Assembly: GCA_018263655.1 (NCBI GenBank)
Contig: JAANWY010000279.1
Location: forward strand, 1-13,418
Length of the DNA: 13,418 bases
Direction of reading: 5' to 3'
DNA from: Anaerolineales bacterium
Lineage (GTDB): Bacteria > Chloroflexota > Anaerolineae > Epilineales > JAANWY01
Shown: one piece after another, positions 1 to 6,547 of the stretch
How positions within the stretch are numbered: the stretch's first letter is position 1
How the letters are laid out: each line of letters starts with the position of its first letter
Notes under the pieces: model-generated
What the model was told of the DNA's origin: nothing
Seen by the model: only the letters and a program-made list of their open reading frames with translations
The model's database searches: none
Program-made: the position numbers and the translations under genes

Positions 1-197
1 GGGACTATCGTCCCCGTATTTGGCCAGCGCGTAAGCATTGTTCACCACATCTGGGGGCGTGGACTGTCGCCCACGCCGAGCGCCACGCGAAATCCCAAAG
101 AGCCGAGCGTCCGGACGCCGCAACTTGTTGCGGGCTGGAAACGTCAGCCCCCATCGTTAATAGACTTGGGATGCGCACTCCCCCATCGATCAAATGT
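1..197. other. Left-edge region without a gene
   Basis: I see no credible protein gene here. The short open frames have no ribosome binding site and no recognisable protein character. Several small inverted repeats are present: GGGAC/GTCCC at 1-5 and 10-14, GGCGTGG/CCACGCC at 56-62 and 71-77, a 12-bp palindrome GCGTCCGGACGC at 107-118, and CCGCAAC/GTTGCGG at 118-124 and 127-133. None is followed by a T tract, so I do not call a terminator. Confidence 0.4.
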
Positions 198-226
198 TTG
201 ACTTTCTACATAATCCCGTGTATGAT
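198..226 (+). promoter_or_regulatory. Sigma-70-type promoter of the tRNA-Sec gene
   Basis: A -35 box TTGACT (198-203) and a -10 box TATGAT (221-226) are separated by 17 bp, the optimal spacing. Each box differs from consensus (TTGACA, TATAAT) at one position. Transcription would start near 232-234, a few bases before the mature 5' end of the tRNA at 240, which fits a short leader removed by RNase P. Confidence 0.75.
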
Positions 227-239
227 TTAGGCCGAACGT

Positions 240-335
240 GGGAGTGGATGGGGCCCGGTGGCTTCCCCAGTCTTCAAAACTGGTGGCGCGACGCGCAGAG
301 CGTGGCGCGGTGGGTTCGACTCCCATGCACTCCCG
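240..335 (+). tRNA. selC: Selenocysteine tRNA (anticodon TCA)
   Basis: The RNA reads UGA codons as selenocysteine once it is charged with serine and converted by SelA. The acceptor strand 240-247 pairs with 327-334. Seven pairs are canonical, and the eighth position, closest to the T arm, is G247 opposite G327. The anticodon stem is 267-271/279-283 around the loop CTTCAAA, with anticodon TCA at 274-276. The long variable arm (284-309) folds as two 4-bp blocks, 286-289/305-308 and 291-294/300-303, around a G-G mismatch. The T arm is 310-314/322-326 with loop TTCGACT. The D arm (250-266) pairs with G-U pairs and perhaps a bulge around a short CGGT loop, as in tRNA-Sec. The discriminator is G335, followed by CC and then T, so the terminal A of CCA is not encoded. 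The long variable arm and TCA anticodon make other tRNAs very unlikely. Confidence 0.93.
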
Positions 336-353
336 CCTGATGATCGCTAGCCC

Positions 354-383
354 CGCCACCTCAGTTTAGGTGGCGATTTGTTT
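354..383 (+). terminator. Intrinsic terminator after tRNA-Sec
   Basis: A perfect 8-bp stem (CGCCACCT at 354-361 with AGGTGGCG at 368-375) encloses a 6-base loop and is followed by ATTTGTTT. It lies 19 bases past the tRNA 3' end, so the tRNA is probably a single-gene transcript that ends before the next coding region. Confidence 0.8.
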
Positions 384-400
384 ACGCTGGGGGACCGCGG

Positions 401-1237
401 TTGCCGCACGATCAATTGCCGAGCGACCCATTCGCAAGAGCTGTCGATCAGCCAGATCGCGCTATCGATCTGGCCCGCGTTGCCCTGCTTGTCGCACAAG
501 ACGAGTACCCCGATCTAGACATCGACCGCTATCTGGATAAGCTTGACCGGATGGCCGAGACGGTACGCCTCGACATTGCGGCAGAGGGTGACCACAACAA
601 GAACGTTGAAATCCTCAACCACTACTTATTCGACGAGCTGGGGTTTGCCGGCAATCGCCAGGATTACTACAATCCACACAACAACTTCCTGAACTACGTT
701 CTGGAACGTCAGGTGGGTATCCCCATCACCTTATCGGTCGTGTACATCGAGGTTGGTCAACGTCTCCACTTGCCGATCCAGGGCGTAGGTCTGCCAGGTC
801 ACTTCATCGTGCGGTACGATGGGGCCGAGCCGGCCTTTATCGATCCCTTTAATGCCGGCGAGCGCCTGACAGAAGTAGACTGCCAACAGCGGTTGCACGC
901 GATCTTTGGAGCGCCGGTCGCGTTTCGCGCTGAATGGTTGGAGCCGGTTGGCAAGCGGCAGATTCTCACCCGGATGTTGCATAACCTGAAAGGCGCCTAC
1001 ATCCGTCGTGAGGACTTCGGGCGTGCCATTCCCATCGTCGAGAAGATTCTGACCCTCGACCCTGATGCCCACACAGAGCTACGCGATCTGGGTTCACTAC
1101 ATGGCATGGTGGGAAACTACGGCGACGCCCTGATCTATCTTCAGCAATATCTGGCTCATCGCCCTGATGCCCCCGATGTGGATAGCGTCCAGGGCCAGAT
1201 GCGGCGTCTGACGACGCGGATGGCGCGCTGGAACTAG
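401..1237 (+). CDS. SirB1-type transglutaminase-fold protein with C-terminal TPRs
   Basis: The protein has 278 residues. Residues 40-160 match the SirB1/Transglut_core2 family: YLDKLDRMA (44-52), NHYLFDELGFAGN (73-85), DYYNPHNNFLN (88-98), GIPITLSVVYIEVG (106-119), GVGLPGHFIVRYD (128-140) and FIDPFNAG (147-154). H134 and D148 sit where the transglutaminase fold has its His and Asp. The usual catalytic Cys region reads PITLSVVY, so no Cys is apparent and the enzymatic role is uncertain. Residues 190-270 look like tetratricopeptide repeats (GAYIRREDFGRAIPIVEKIL, then a second unit), which suggests protein binding. The start is TTG at 401, chosen because GGGGGA (389-394) gives a Shine-Dalgarno match 6 bases upstream and no ATG precedes the conserved region. 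The precise cellular role of the family is not established. It is separated from the tRNA gene by a terminator and from the next gene by a 430-bp repeat region. Confidence 0.85.
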   Translation: MPHDQLPSDPFARAVDQPDRAIDLARVALLVAQDEYPDLDIDRYLDKLDRMAETVRLDIAAEGDHNKNVEILNHYLFDELGFAGNRQDYYNPHNNFLNYVLERQVGIPITLSVVYIEVGQRLHLPIQGVGLPGHFIVRYDGAEPAFIDPFNAGERLTEVDCQQRLHAIFGAPVAFRAEWLEPVGKRQILTRMLHNLKGAYIRREDFGRAIPIVEKILTLDPDAHTELRDLGSLHGMVGNYGDALIYLQQYLAHRPDAPDVDSVQGQMRRLTTRMARWN

Positions 1238-1260
1238 GTAACCTCTGCGAAGTTCTTTTA

Positions 1261-1363
1261 TGCTCGTCGAAGGTCTCCTATATGCTCGTCGAGGTCTCCT
1301 ATATGCTCGTCGAGGTCTCCTATATGCTCGTCGAGGTCTCCTATATGCTCGTCGAGGTCTCCT
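1261..1363. repeat. 21-bp tandem repeat array, five copies
   Basis: Five consecutive units of TGCTCGTCGAGGTCTCCTATA begin at 1261 (22 bp, one extra A), 1283, 1304, 1325 and 1346; the last is cut short after CCT. The units after the first are identical through the shared part. The 21-bp period equals two turns of B-DNA, so each unit presents the same face. There is no spacer between units, so this is not a CRISPR array, and I see no open frame that uses it. Confidence 0.9.
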
Positions 1364-1402
1364 GACCGAGACGTAGGGGGCATCGGGGCCGCACGCGGCT
1401 GG

Positions 1403-1442
1403 GGAGACCTCGCCCAGCTCATGGAGACCTCGCCCAGCTTAT
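1403..1442. repeat. 20-bp tandem pair carrying the inverse of the 21-bp array core
   Basis: Two copies of GGAGACCTCGCCCAGCTYAT run at 1403-1422 and 1423-1442. The first ten bases, GGAGACCTCG, are the exact reverse complement of CGAGGTCTCC in the neighbouring array at 1261-1363. The two blocks are 40 bp apart and could pair in single-stranded DNA or RNA. Confidence 0.85.
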
Positions 1443-1477
1443 ATAAGATATTTATTTGGGGCTACTTAGTTGACGCC

Positions 1478-1660
1478 ACCGTCTTGACCTGACACAGCAA
1501 AGGCGTTACCCTTGCGAAGGTTACGCATAGCCTTTGACACCATTACCCATTCCGGCAAGCGAAGACACTTTCGGCTTGAACGCAAGCGGCAAACCTTCGC
1601 AAGGGTTGTCACCTGGTTTTCAAACACGCTCGCAACCGTCTTGACCTGACACAGCAAAGG
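1478..1660. repeat. 26-bp direct repeat pair around a short inverted-repeat element
   Basis: The 26 bases at 1478-1503, starting ACCGTCTTGACC and ending CAGCAAAGG, recur exactly at 1635-1660. The 131 bases between them contain the inverted-repeat element at 1508-1606. The right copy ends in AAAGG, which supplies part of the ribosome binding site of the gene that starts at 1668. The duplication is much longer than a normal transposon target duplication and is not flush with the element, so its origin is unclear. Confidence 0.85.
1508..1606 (+). repeat. Short inverted-repeat element, copy 1 of 3
   Basis: The 99-bp unit has perfect 15-bp inverted ends: ACCCTTGCGAAGGTT (1508-1522) and its reverse complement (1592-1606). 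The interior shares the blocks TAGCCTT, GCGAAGAC and CTT with copy 2 at 2813-2909. Its internal hairpin pairs AAGCGAAG with CTTTCGGCTT, allowing bulges. It has no coding capacity. It could be a non-autonomous mobile element or a structured RNA/DNA repeat. Strand is given relative to copy 2. Confidence 0.8.
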
Positions 1661-1667
1661 GCGACAC

Positions 1668-2669
1668 ATGTCACCAGAAAGCTCAACTGACCAGCAACCG
1701 TGCCCGCCGGCCTCCCTCGACGATCTGGCAGATGATGCCTTGGCCCAATATCGCGCCGAGGTCGCACAGCATCGGCCTGACAGTGGCCTCGATCGAGCCG
1801 AGCCGCCCCAACTGCTGCAACGCATTGGCGCGGCTGTCGAACACCGGGGCGACCTGGTCCCAACACTGGCCGGCGTACTCTTCTTCGCGCGCCATCCTCA
1901 ACGCTTCTACCCCTCGCTGACACTCACGTTTCTCCACCTAGCCGGCACCGAGATCGCCCAGTCGACAGATGACGAGCCGCTTTACCTGGACAACCGCGAG
2001 TTCAGCGGGCGCATTCCCGACATCGTCGAGGAGGCGTGGGGCGTGCTTTTCAGCAAAATGGCGCGCCGAGGCATCGTCGAAGGGGTACGTCGGACAGAAG
2101 AGCCCCAGTATCCTCAGACGGCCGTCCGTGAGGCGTTAGTCAACGCCATCGCACACCGCGACTACAGTCGGAGCGGGAGCTTCACCCAGGTACGGCTGTT
2201 CGCTGATCGACTGGAAGTGCAGAGTCCCGGCGGGCTGGCCGGCGGGCTGAAGGTGGAGGATCTGGTGTACGAGCAGTACACCCGCAACCCCTACATCATG
2301 CGCCTCCTCGAAGACTACGGCTACGTAGAGCGACGCGGCGTCGGCATCGACCAGATGGTGCACGCCATGCGAGAGGTTAACCTGCCCGAACCCGAGTTCG
2401 ACGATCGAGGCCAATCCTTCTGGGTGACCCTGCGGGGTGATCCGGCCGAGGCGCGGCGCACTGATTTAGTCAAGCTGGGACTGAACGACCGCCAGATCGA
2501 AGCCATCGACGTGATGCACGAGCGCGGCCGGCTCACCAACCGCGAGTACCAGAAACTCTTCGACGTGTCGGAGCGGACGGCTCTGTACGATCTCAGTGGC
2601 CTGGTGGACGCCGGCATCGCCTTAGCGGTAAGCGGCGGCCGCGGGCGACGCTACATTCTCCGGGACTAG
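1668..2669 (+). CDS. ATP-binding regulator of the RecG-like/AlbA-HATPase family, without the AlbA domain
   Basis: The protein has 333 residues. It matches the C-terminal part of proteins annotated as RecG-related transcriptional regulators or ATP-binding proteins (COG2865 type). A divergent linker holds ERGDLVPTLAGVLFFARHPQ-like sequence (59-78). A GHKL ATPase-type domain follows, with the N box REALVNAIAHRDYS (154-167), SPGGL (186-190) and RRGVGIDQM (222-230). Residues 272-333 form a winged-helix-like end (LNDRQIEAIDVM, TNREYQKLFDVSERTALYDL). Full-length relatives start with an AlbA/Schlafen-type domain of about 110-130 residues, which is absent here. The upstream DNA is repeats rather than coding sequence, so the gene is either a natural short form or a 5'-truncated remnant with a new start. 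ATG at 1668 has AAGGG (1657-1661) 6 bases upstream. It is probably cytoplasmic; target unknown. Confidence 0.8.
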   Translation: MSPESSTDQQPCPPASLDDLADDALAQYRAEVAQHRPDSGLDRAEPPQLLQRIGAAVEHRGDLVPTLAGVLFFARHPQRFYPSLTLTFLHLAGTEIAQSTDDEPLYLDNREFSGRIPDIVEEAWGVLFSKMARRGIVEGVRRTEEPQYPQTAVREALVNAIAHRDYSRSGSFTQVRLFADRLEVQSPGGLAGGLKVEDLVYEQYTRNPYIMRLLEDYGYVERRGVGIDQMVHAMREVNLPEPEFDDRGQSFWVTLRGDPAEARRTDLVKLGLNDRQIEAIDVMHERGRLTNREYQKLFDVSERTALYDLSGLVDAGIALAVSGGRGRRYILRD

Positions 2670-2677
2670 GGACTTCC

Positions 2678-2713
2678 AGGGAAATAAACCTCCCAGAAAT
2701 GGCCTATTTCCCT
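2678..2713. repeat. Inverted repeat just after the HATPase gene
   Basis: AGGGAAATA (2678-2686) pairs perfectly with TATTTCCCT (2705-2713) around an 18-base loop, starting 9 bases after the stop codon. The stem is AT-rich and no T tract follows, so it is at best a weak terminator or an RNA 3'-end stabiliser. Confidence 0.45.
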
Positions 2714-2772
2714 CAGGAATCCTTGGGTCTTTGGGCGGTTTTAAATCCTGGAATCCCCCTGATTGCGGGTTC

Positions 2773-2801
2773 TTGCGGGATAATTGCGGCTTTCTTGCGG
2801 G
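2773..2801 (+). repeat. Intergenic TTGCGG-type 21-bp repeat
   Basis: The segment is made of TTGCGGGATAATTGCGGCTTT (2773-2793) plus C and a second TTGCGGG, with a further ATTGCGGG at 2762-2769. It is almost identical to 3719-3746 inside the M23 peptidase gene, where the same 21-bp unit is duplicated and translated as part of the signal peptide. Here it lies in a non-coding spacer. Confidence 0.75.
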
Positions 2802-2812
2802 TTTCAGCGGGG

Positions 2813-2909
2813 ACCCTTGCGAAGGTTACGAATAGCCTTGGCAGTGGGTCAGTTTTCGACAGGCGAAGACCCTTCAGCCCGAAAGCTATTTGCAAACCTT
2901 CGCAAGGGT
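2813..2909 (+). repeat. Short inverted-repeat element, copy 2 of 3
   Basis: The 97-bp unit has the same perfect 15-bp ends as copy 1 (2813-2827 and 2895-2909). An internal stem pairs GGCGAAG with CTTCAGCC (one bulge), and another short stem has GTC/GAC. It is followed by AGCTGAACGCTTAC (2910-2923), which also follows copy 3. It lies in the 391-bp spacer between the HATPase and Uma2 genes and encodes nothing recognisable. Confidence 0.85.
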
Positions 2910-2943
2910 AGCTGAACGCTTACTAAAAAAGGCATTGCGGCAG

Positions 2944-3030
2944 AAGTGACACTTACCGCTCGCGACGGATTTGACAATCCGTCGCCCTGCCGGCTGGATC
3001 TGGCGATCCAGCCGGAGCGAAGTGCGACTT
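2944..3030. repeat. Three-way-junction repeat A (outer stem plus two hairpins)
   Basis: Two perfect 10-bp hairpins stand side by side: GCGACGGATT with AATCCGTCGC (2962-2971/2976-2985, loop TGAC), and CCGGCTGGAT with ATCCAGCCGG (2990-2999/3006-3015). They are enclosed by an outer stem in three blocks: 2944-2947/3027-3030, 2950-2954/3020-3024 and 2957-2961/3015-3019; G3015 can join either stem. It ends 30 bases before the Uma2 start codon, so it could affect that transcript. The same architecture recurs at 8784-8888 and 12423-12523. Confidence 0.75.
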
Positions 3031-3060
3031 TTACCCTAATGCCAAAAAAGGAATGGAACC

Positions 3061-3699
3061 ATGGCTGAATTGAAACGATCTGTGGCCTTGAAGTCTCCGC
3101 CGACAGCGGATATGGATGAGCCGGCCTGGGATATTGCACGTCTCTTCCCCAACCAGGGTGCCTGGTCCGTCGAGGAATACCTTGCCCTGGACACGAATCA
3201 CCTGGTCGAATTCTCCTCTGGACACATCGAGGTACTGCCAATGCCAACGGAATCACATCAGTCGATCGTTGCTTTCCTGCACCATGCACTGTTGGTATTT
3301 GCAACAGCCCACGATCTAGGACGCGTCCTCTTTGCCCCACTGCGCATCCGCCTGTGGCCGGGCAAGTATCGAGAACCGGATGTCGTGTTCATGCTGGCTG
3401 AACACGCCGACCGGCGGGGAGAGCAGTACTGGGAAGGGGCAGACCTGGTGATGGAGGTCATCAGCGAGGACGGCCGTCACCGAGACACAGTCACGAAGCG
3501 ACGCGAGTACGCTCGCGCCGGCATCCCCGAGTACTGGATCATCGATCCCCGGGAGGAGAAGATTATGGTCCTCACGCTCGACAGTGACGGCTACGCTGTG
3601 TATGGCGAATTTGAGCGGGGTGCGGAGGCAACGTCGGTATTGCTAGAAGGGTTTACGGTAGCTGTGGAGGACGTACTCGACGCACCAGAAGACGGATGA
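3061..3699 (+). CDS. Uma2-family (DUF820) PD-(D/E)XK nuclease-like protein
   Basis: The protein has 212 residues and the typical Uma2 layout. An N-terminal helix SVEEYLAL (36-43) is followed by the strand pair HLVEFSSGHIEVLP (47-60) with E50, then MPTESHQSIVAFLHHAL (61-77). The nuclease core has PDVVF (106-110, D107), MEVIS (131-135, E132), D142, K146 and GIPEYWIIDP (154-163). These residues fit the PD-(D/E)XK active site. The family is abundant and often multicopy in cyanobacteria and Chloroflexota; its biological function is not settled, though DNA cleavage is presumed from the fold. ATG at 3061 has AAGGA (3048-3052) 8 bases upstream. The stop overlaps the next start in ATGA (3696-3699), so the M23 peptidase is probably translationally coupled. 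Structured repeat A lies just upstream. Confidence 0.88.
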   Translation: MAELKRSVALKSPPTADMDEPAWDIARLFPNQGAWSVEEYLALDTNHLVEFSSGHIEVLPMPTESHQSIVAFLHHALLVFATAHDLGRVLFAPLRIRLWPGKYREPDVVFMLAEHADRRGEQYWEGADLVMEVISEDGRHRDTVTKRREYARAGIPEYWIIDPREEKIMVLTLDSDGYAVYGEFERGAEATSVLLEGFTVAVEDVLDAPEDG

Positions 3700-4775
3700 A
3701 GGTTACACAGCAAGCCAATTGCGGGACAATTGCGGCTTTTTGCGGGATAGTTGCGGCTTTGCTGGCCGGAGGTTGTACGCCGGCCGAGGCCGAACTCGTG
3801 GTCCCGCTGGCGGCGTCGGCCACTCTGGCGCCGGCATCCCCCACCACGATGCCAACACCGTCGTTTACGGCCACGGCTACGGCCACGGCTACGGCTGCAG
3901 CGGCGGCCACAGCGCTCCCAACCCCGACGCCGACGGCCCAGCCACCAGACGTTGCCCTCTCTCTATCACTGAAGCAGGTGGTTCAAGGCCATGTCACCAC
4001 TGTGCATGTCACAGCCAGCCGGCTCGTCACCGTCACCGGTCGAGTGGGTGACCGCTCGCTGGTTCTCACCGAGCTTGCTGATGGTGAGTATTGGACGGCG
4101 ATCGGCATCCACGCAATGGCTCAGGTGGGACCGCGCGAGGTGCTGATCCAGGCTTTTGACGAGTTGGGGCGCGAGATCAGAAAGCGTGCGACCCTGGACG
4201 TGGCGGCCGGCGGCTACGTGACTGAGACCATCAACTTGTCGCCCGAGACCGCTGCGCTGCTGGACCCAGCGTTGCTCGAGGCAGAGCGTGAGAGGCTCGA
4301 AGCGCTGTGGGCCAAGCTCACTCCCCGACAGTTGTGGCACGACGTGTGGGCCCGGCCTGGTGGCGGGGATACGACATCGGGGTTTGGCACGCGGCGCGCC
4401 TACGGCGGTGGGCCGGCCACCGACTACCATGCCGGCCAGGACTTCCGAGCCGAAAAAAGCGATCCTGTGATGGCGCCGGCTGCCGGCGTTGTCGTGTTGG
4501 CGGAACCCCTGGATGTGCGCGGGAACAGCGTGTGGCTCGATCATGGCCTGGGTGTCTACAGTGGATACTTCCACTTGTCCGAAATCGCGGTCGAGGTCGG
4601 TCAGGCTGTGGAGCAAGGCGATCTCTTGGGGCGTGTCGGCAGCACCGGCTTATCGACCGGCCCCCACATCCACTGGGAAGTGCGGGTCCACGGGATCGCT
4701 GTGGACCCACTGGAGTGGACCGAGCACTGGATTGGACCACCGCTGAGACTTCGAATCGATGACAGCGTTCGGTAA
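3696..4775 (+). CDS. M23-family (LytM-type) metallopeptidase lipoprotein
   Basis: The protein has 359 residues and is probably exported. The N terminus has a hydrophobic stretch (10-25) ending in LLAGGC, so C27 is a likely but non-canonical lipobox cysteine (Ala at -3). Residues 41-84 are a Pro/Thr/Ala linker. Residues 85-180 look like a beta-rich domain. The LytM domain spans about 228-345: HAGQDF gives H245 and D249 as zinc ligands, YFHL gives H293, and HIHWEV gives H324 and H326. All key residues are present, so it should be an active peptidoglycan-type endopeptidase or carboxypeptidase, although the substrate is not shown. A short helical segment precedes the domain (190-215). The start overlaps the Uma2 stop by 4 bp, and guaA follows 8 bp after the stop. 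The signal-peptide core is encoded by two 21-bp tandem repeats (3719-3760) that also occur between genes. Confidence 0.9.
   Translation: MKVTQQANCGTIAAFCGIVAALLAGGCTPAEAELVVPLAASATLAPASPTTMPTPSFTATATATATAAAAATALPTPTPTAQPPDVALSLSLKQVVQGHVTTVHVTASRLVTVTGRVGDRSLVLTELADGEYWTAIGIHAMAQVGPREVLIQAFDELGREIRKRATLDVAAGGYVTETINLSPETAALLDPALLEAERERLEALWAKLTPRQLWHDVWARPGGGDTTSGFGTRRAYGGGPATDYHAGQDFRAEKSDPVMAPAAGVVVLAEPLDVRGNSVWLDHGLGVYSGYFHLSEIAVEVGQAVEQGDLLGRVGSTGLSTGPHIHWEVRVHGIAVDPLEWTEHWIGPPLRLRIDDSVR
3719..3760 (+). repeat. Tandem 21-bp repeat inside the M23 signal-peptide region
   Basis: TTGCGGGACAATTGCGGCTTT (3719-3739) is followed directly by TTGCGGGATAGTTGCGGCTTT (3740-3760), two differences in 21. 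The period is seven codons, so the frame is kept and the peptide reads CGTIAAF then CGIVAAL. A near-identical unit lies outside genes at 2773-2801. Confidence 0.85.
3867..3896 (+). repeat. Hexanucleotide repeat encoding a Thr-Ala tract
   Basis: Five units of ACGGCY lie in frame in the M23 gene and encode alternating Thr and Ala in the linker after the lipid anchor. Such tracts change length easily by slippage in 6-base steps without shifting the frame. Confidence 0.8.
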
Positions 4776-4783
4776 CTTGAGTT

Positions 4784-6331
4784 ATGACAATTGATCGGGA
4801 AACAGTCGTGATCCTCGACTTCGGGTCGCAGACGGCCCAGTTGATTGCACGCCGGGTGCGCGAATGCCAGGTGTACAGCGAATTGCTGCCGGCCGATGCA
4901 CCACCGGAAGACGTCCAAGCGCTGAACCCAGCCGGCTTCATCTTGTCTGGTGGGCCGGCAAGCGTTTACGAGCCCGGCGCTCCCACCTTGCCAGATTATG
5001 TGCTGGCGAGCGGTAAGCCAGTGCTCGGCATCTGCTACGGGATGCAGTTGCTGACCCACCACCTGGGCGGCGAAGTGGCGCCGGCCGAGCGCCGCGAATA
5101 CGGCCTCGCGGAACTCCACGTCGACAAACTCGACGCCCTGTTCCGCAATCTGCCCGACGCCCTGACGGTGTGGATGAGCCACGGTGATCGCATCGAGCAA
5201 CCGCCGGCCGGCTTCCGTGTGTTGGCCCACACCGACAACTCCCCCATCGCGGCCATGGGCGATCCCGGGCGGCGACTTTACGGCATCCAGTTTCACCCTG
5301 AGGTCGTGCACACCCCTCGGGGGTGTGATCTCATCCGCAACTTCCTGCACGACGCGTGTGGCTTGCGAGGCGCCTGGACACCTGGGGCCTTCATCGAGGA
5401 GTCAGTGGCCGCCGTCCGCCGGCAGGTGGGCGATGGACAGGTCGCACTGGGGCTGTCGGGCGGTGTCGACTCTTCAGTGACCGCGGCGTTGGTTCACCGC
5501 GCTGTCGGAGATCAGCTGACGTGTATCTTCGTGGATCATGGTCTGCTGCGGGCCGGCGAGGCTGACCAAGTCATCGACACCTTCAGACGCAACATGGGCC
5601 TGCGTTTGGTATTCGTCGATGCCACCGACGAGTTTCTGGGCGCGCTCCGAGGCGTCAGTGACCCGGAAAAGAAGCGCCAAGTCATCGGCGAGAGGTTCGT
5701 ACGGATTTTCGAGCGCGAGGCACGTAAGTTGGGCCAGATCGACTTTCTGGCCCAGGGTACGATTTATCCGGACGTCATCGAGAGTGCTGCGCGCGACCGC
5801 CCGCACGCCAAGCGCATCAAGACCCATCACAACGTGGGTGGGCTGCCCGAGGACATGGACTTCGAGCTGGTCGAGCCGCTACGCTATCTCTTCAAGGACG
5901 AAGTGCGCAATATTGGTCTGGAGTTGGGGTTGCCGGCGGAGATCGTCCGGCGCCAGCCCTTCCCCGGACCAGGCTTGGCCGTGCGCATCCTTGGCGAGGT
6001 GACCCGCAAGCGATTGGAGACGCTGCGTGCCGCCGACGCCATTGTCTGTACAGAGATCAGCGCTGCCGATCCTAAACACCACGTTTGGCAATACTTCGCT
6101 GCGCTCCCGCTGGTTCGCAGCGTCGGTGTCATGGGCGATGGTCGCAGCTATGGACACCTGATCGCTGTGCGGGCGGTGACCAGCCAAGACGGTATGACGG
6201 CCGACTGGGCGCGGCTATCCGACGAGGTGCTGACCCGCATCTCAACCCGCATCGTCAACGAGGTGCCGGGCGTCAACCGTGTCGTCTATGACATCACCAG
6301 CAAGCCGCCGGCCACCATTGAGTGGGAGTAA
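4784..6331 (+). CDS. guaA: GMP synthase (glutamine-hydrolysing)
   Basis: The enzyme converts XMP to GMP with ATP and glutamine, the last step of guanine nucleotide synthesis. The 515 residues cover the full family length. The class I glutamine amidotransferase domain comes first: ILDFGSQ (10-16), the nucleophile C84 in GICYGMQLL, and the catalytic H171 and E173 in QFHPEV. The ATP pyrophosphatase domain follows, with the P-loop LSGGVDSS (224-231). The C-terminal dimerisation domain includes RQPFPGPGLAVRILGE and ends in KPPATIEWE, the usual end of GuaA. ATG at 4784 lies 8 bp after the M23 stop. No good Shine-Dalgarno sequence is visible, so translation may depend on coupling. The stop at 6329-6331 is followed 7 bp later by an inverted-repeat element. 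Confidence 0.98.
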   Translation: MTIDRETVVILDFGSQTAQLIARRVRECQVYSELLPADAPPEDVQALNPAGFILSGGPASVYEPGAPTLPDYVLASGKPVLGICYGMQLLTHHLGGEVAPAERREYGLAELHVDKLDALFRNLPDALTVWMSHGDRIEQPPAGFRVLAHTDNSPIAAMGDPGRRLYGIQFHPEVVHTPRGCDLIRNFLHDACGLRGAWTPGAFIEESVAAVRRQVGDGQVALGLSGGVDSSVTAALVHRAVGDQLTCIFVDHGLLRAGEADQVIDTFRRNMGLRLVFVDATDEFLGALRGVSDPEKKRQVIGERFVRIFEREARKLGQIDFLAQGTIYPDVIESAARDRPHAKRIKTHHNVGGLPEDMDFELVEPLRYLFKDEVRNIGLELGLPAEIVRRQPFPGPGLAVRILGEVTRKRLETLRAADAIVCTEISAADPKHHVWQYFAALPLVRSVGVMGDGRSYGHLIAVRAVTSQDGMTADWARLSDEVLTRISTRIVNEVPGVNRVVYDITSKPPATIEWE

Positions 6332-6474
6332 TCTGGCCGGTAAACAGTAAACGGTAAACAGTAAACTTATACGTAACAGGTCATCGCAAGATTCATCCGT
6401 GGATGGCGAGCAGACGGCCAGAAACGTCCCCACGGACAGAAGGAAACCCTGTGCTGAGTGTAGCCGAAGTAACG

Positions 6475-6547
6475 GATGTTTAACTTTTTTGTTTTTGTCC
6501 GTGTTTCTTTCCGTCCGTGGGGGAATGGTGATCGCCCCTCAGCTCGG
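6475..6547 (+). repeat. 73-bp intergenic repeat, upstream copy
   Basis: The 73 bases from GATGTTTAAC through CTCAGCTCGG match 8710-8782 with only three differences. It contains a T-rich run (TTTTTTGTTTTTG) and CCGTCCGTGGGGG. The two copies lie on either side of the gene at 6660-8693 in the same orientation. The preceding 24-base module (6448-6471) also has a partner, at 8821-8844 (22 of 24). Confidence 0.9.

Noticed and set aside
56..77. GGCGTGG/CCACGCC hairpin as a terminator
   Set aside because: No T tract follows and no gene end is visible before it within the window.
144..359. Minus-strand open frame of 71 codons
   Set aside because: It runs antisense through the tRNA-Sec gene and its terminator and has no protein-like features.
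1261..1363. CRISPR array
   Set aside because: The units follow each other directly at 21 bp with no unique spacers, and no cas gene is near.
1466..1937. Overlapping minus-strand open frames over the start of the HATPase gene
   Set aside because: They are antisense to a clear coding region and part of their sequence comes from repeat DNA; compositions are rich in Arg and Ala as expected for shadows.
2699..2911. 70-codon + strand frame between the HATPase and Uma2 genes
   Set aside because: It is made of the 21-bp repeat and inverted-repeat element copy 2 and has no ribosome binding site, so it is translated repeat DNA.
3966..5350. Long minus-strand frames across the M23 and guaA genes (up to 249 codons)
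   Set aside because: They lie opposite confidently identified genes in GC-rich DNA, where antisense frames stay open by chance.
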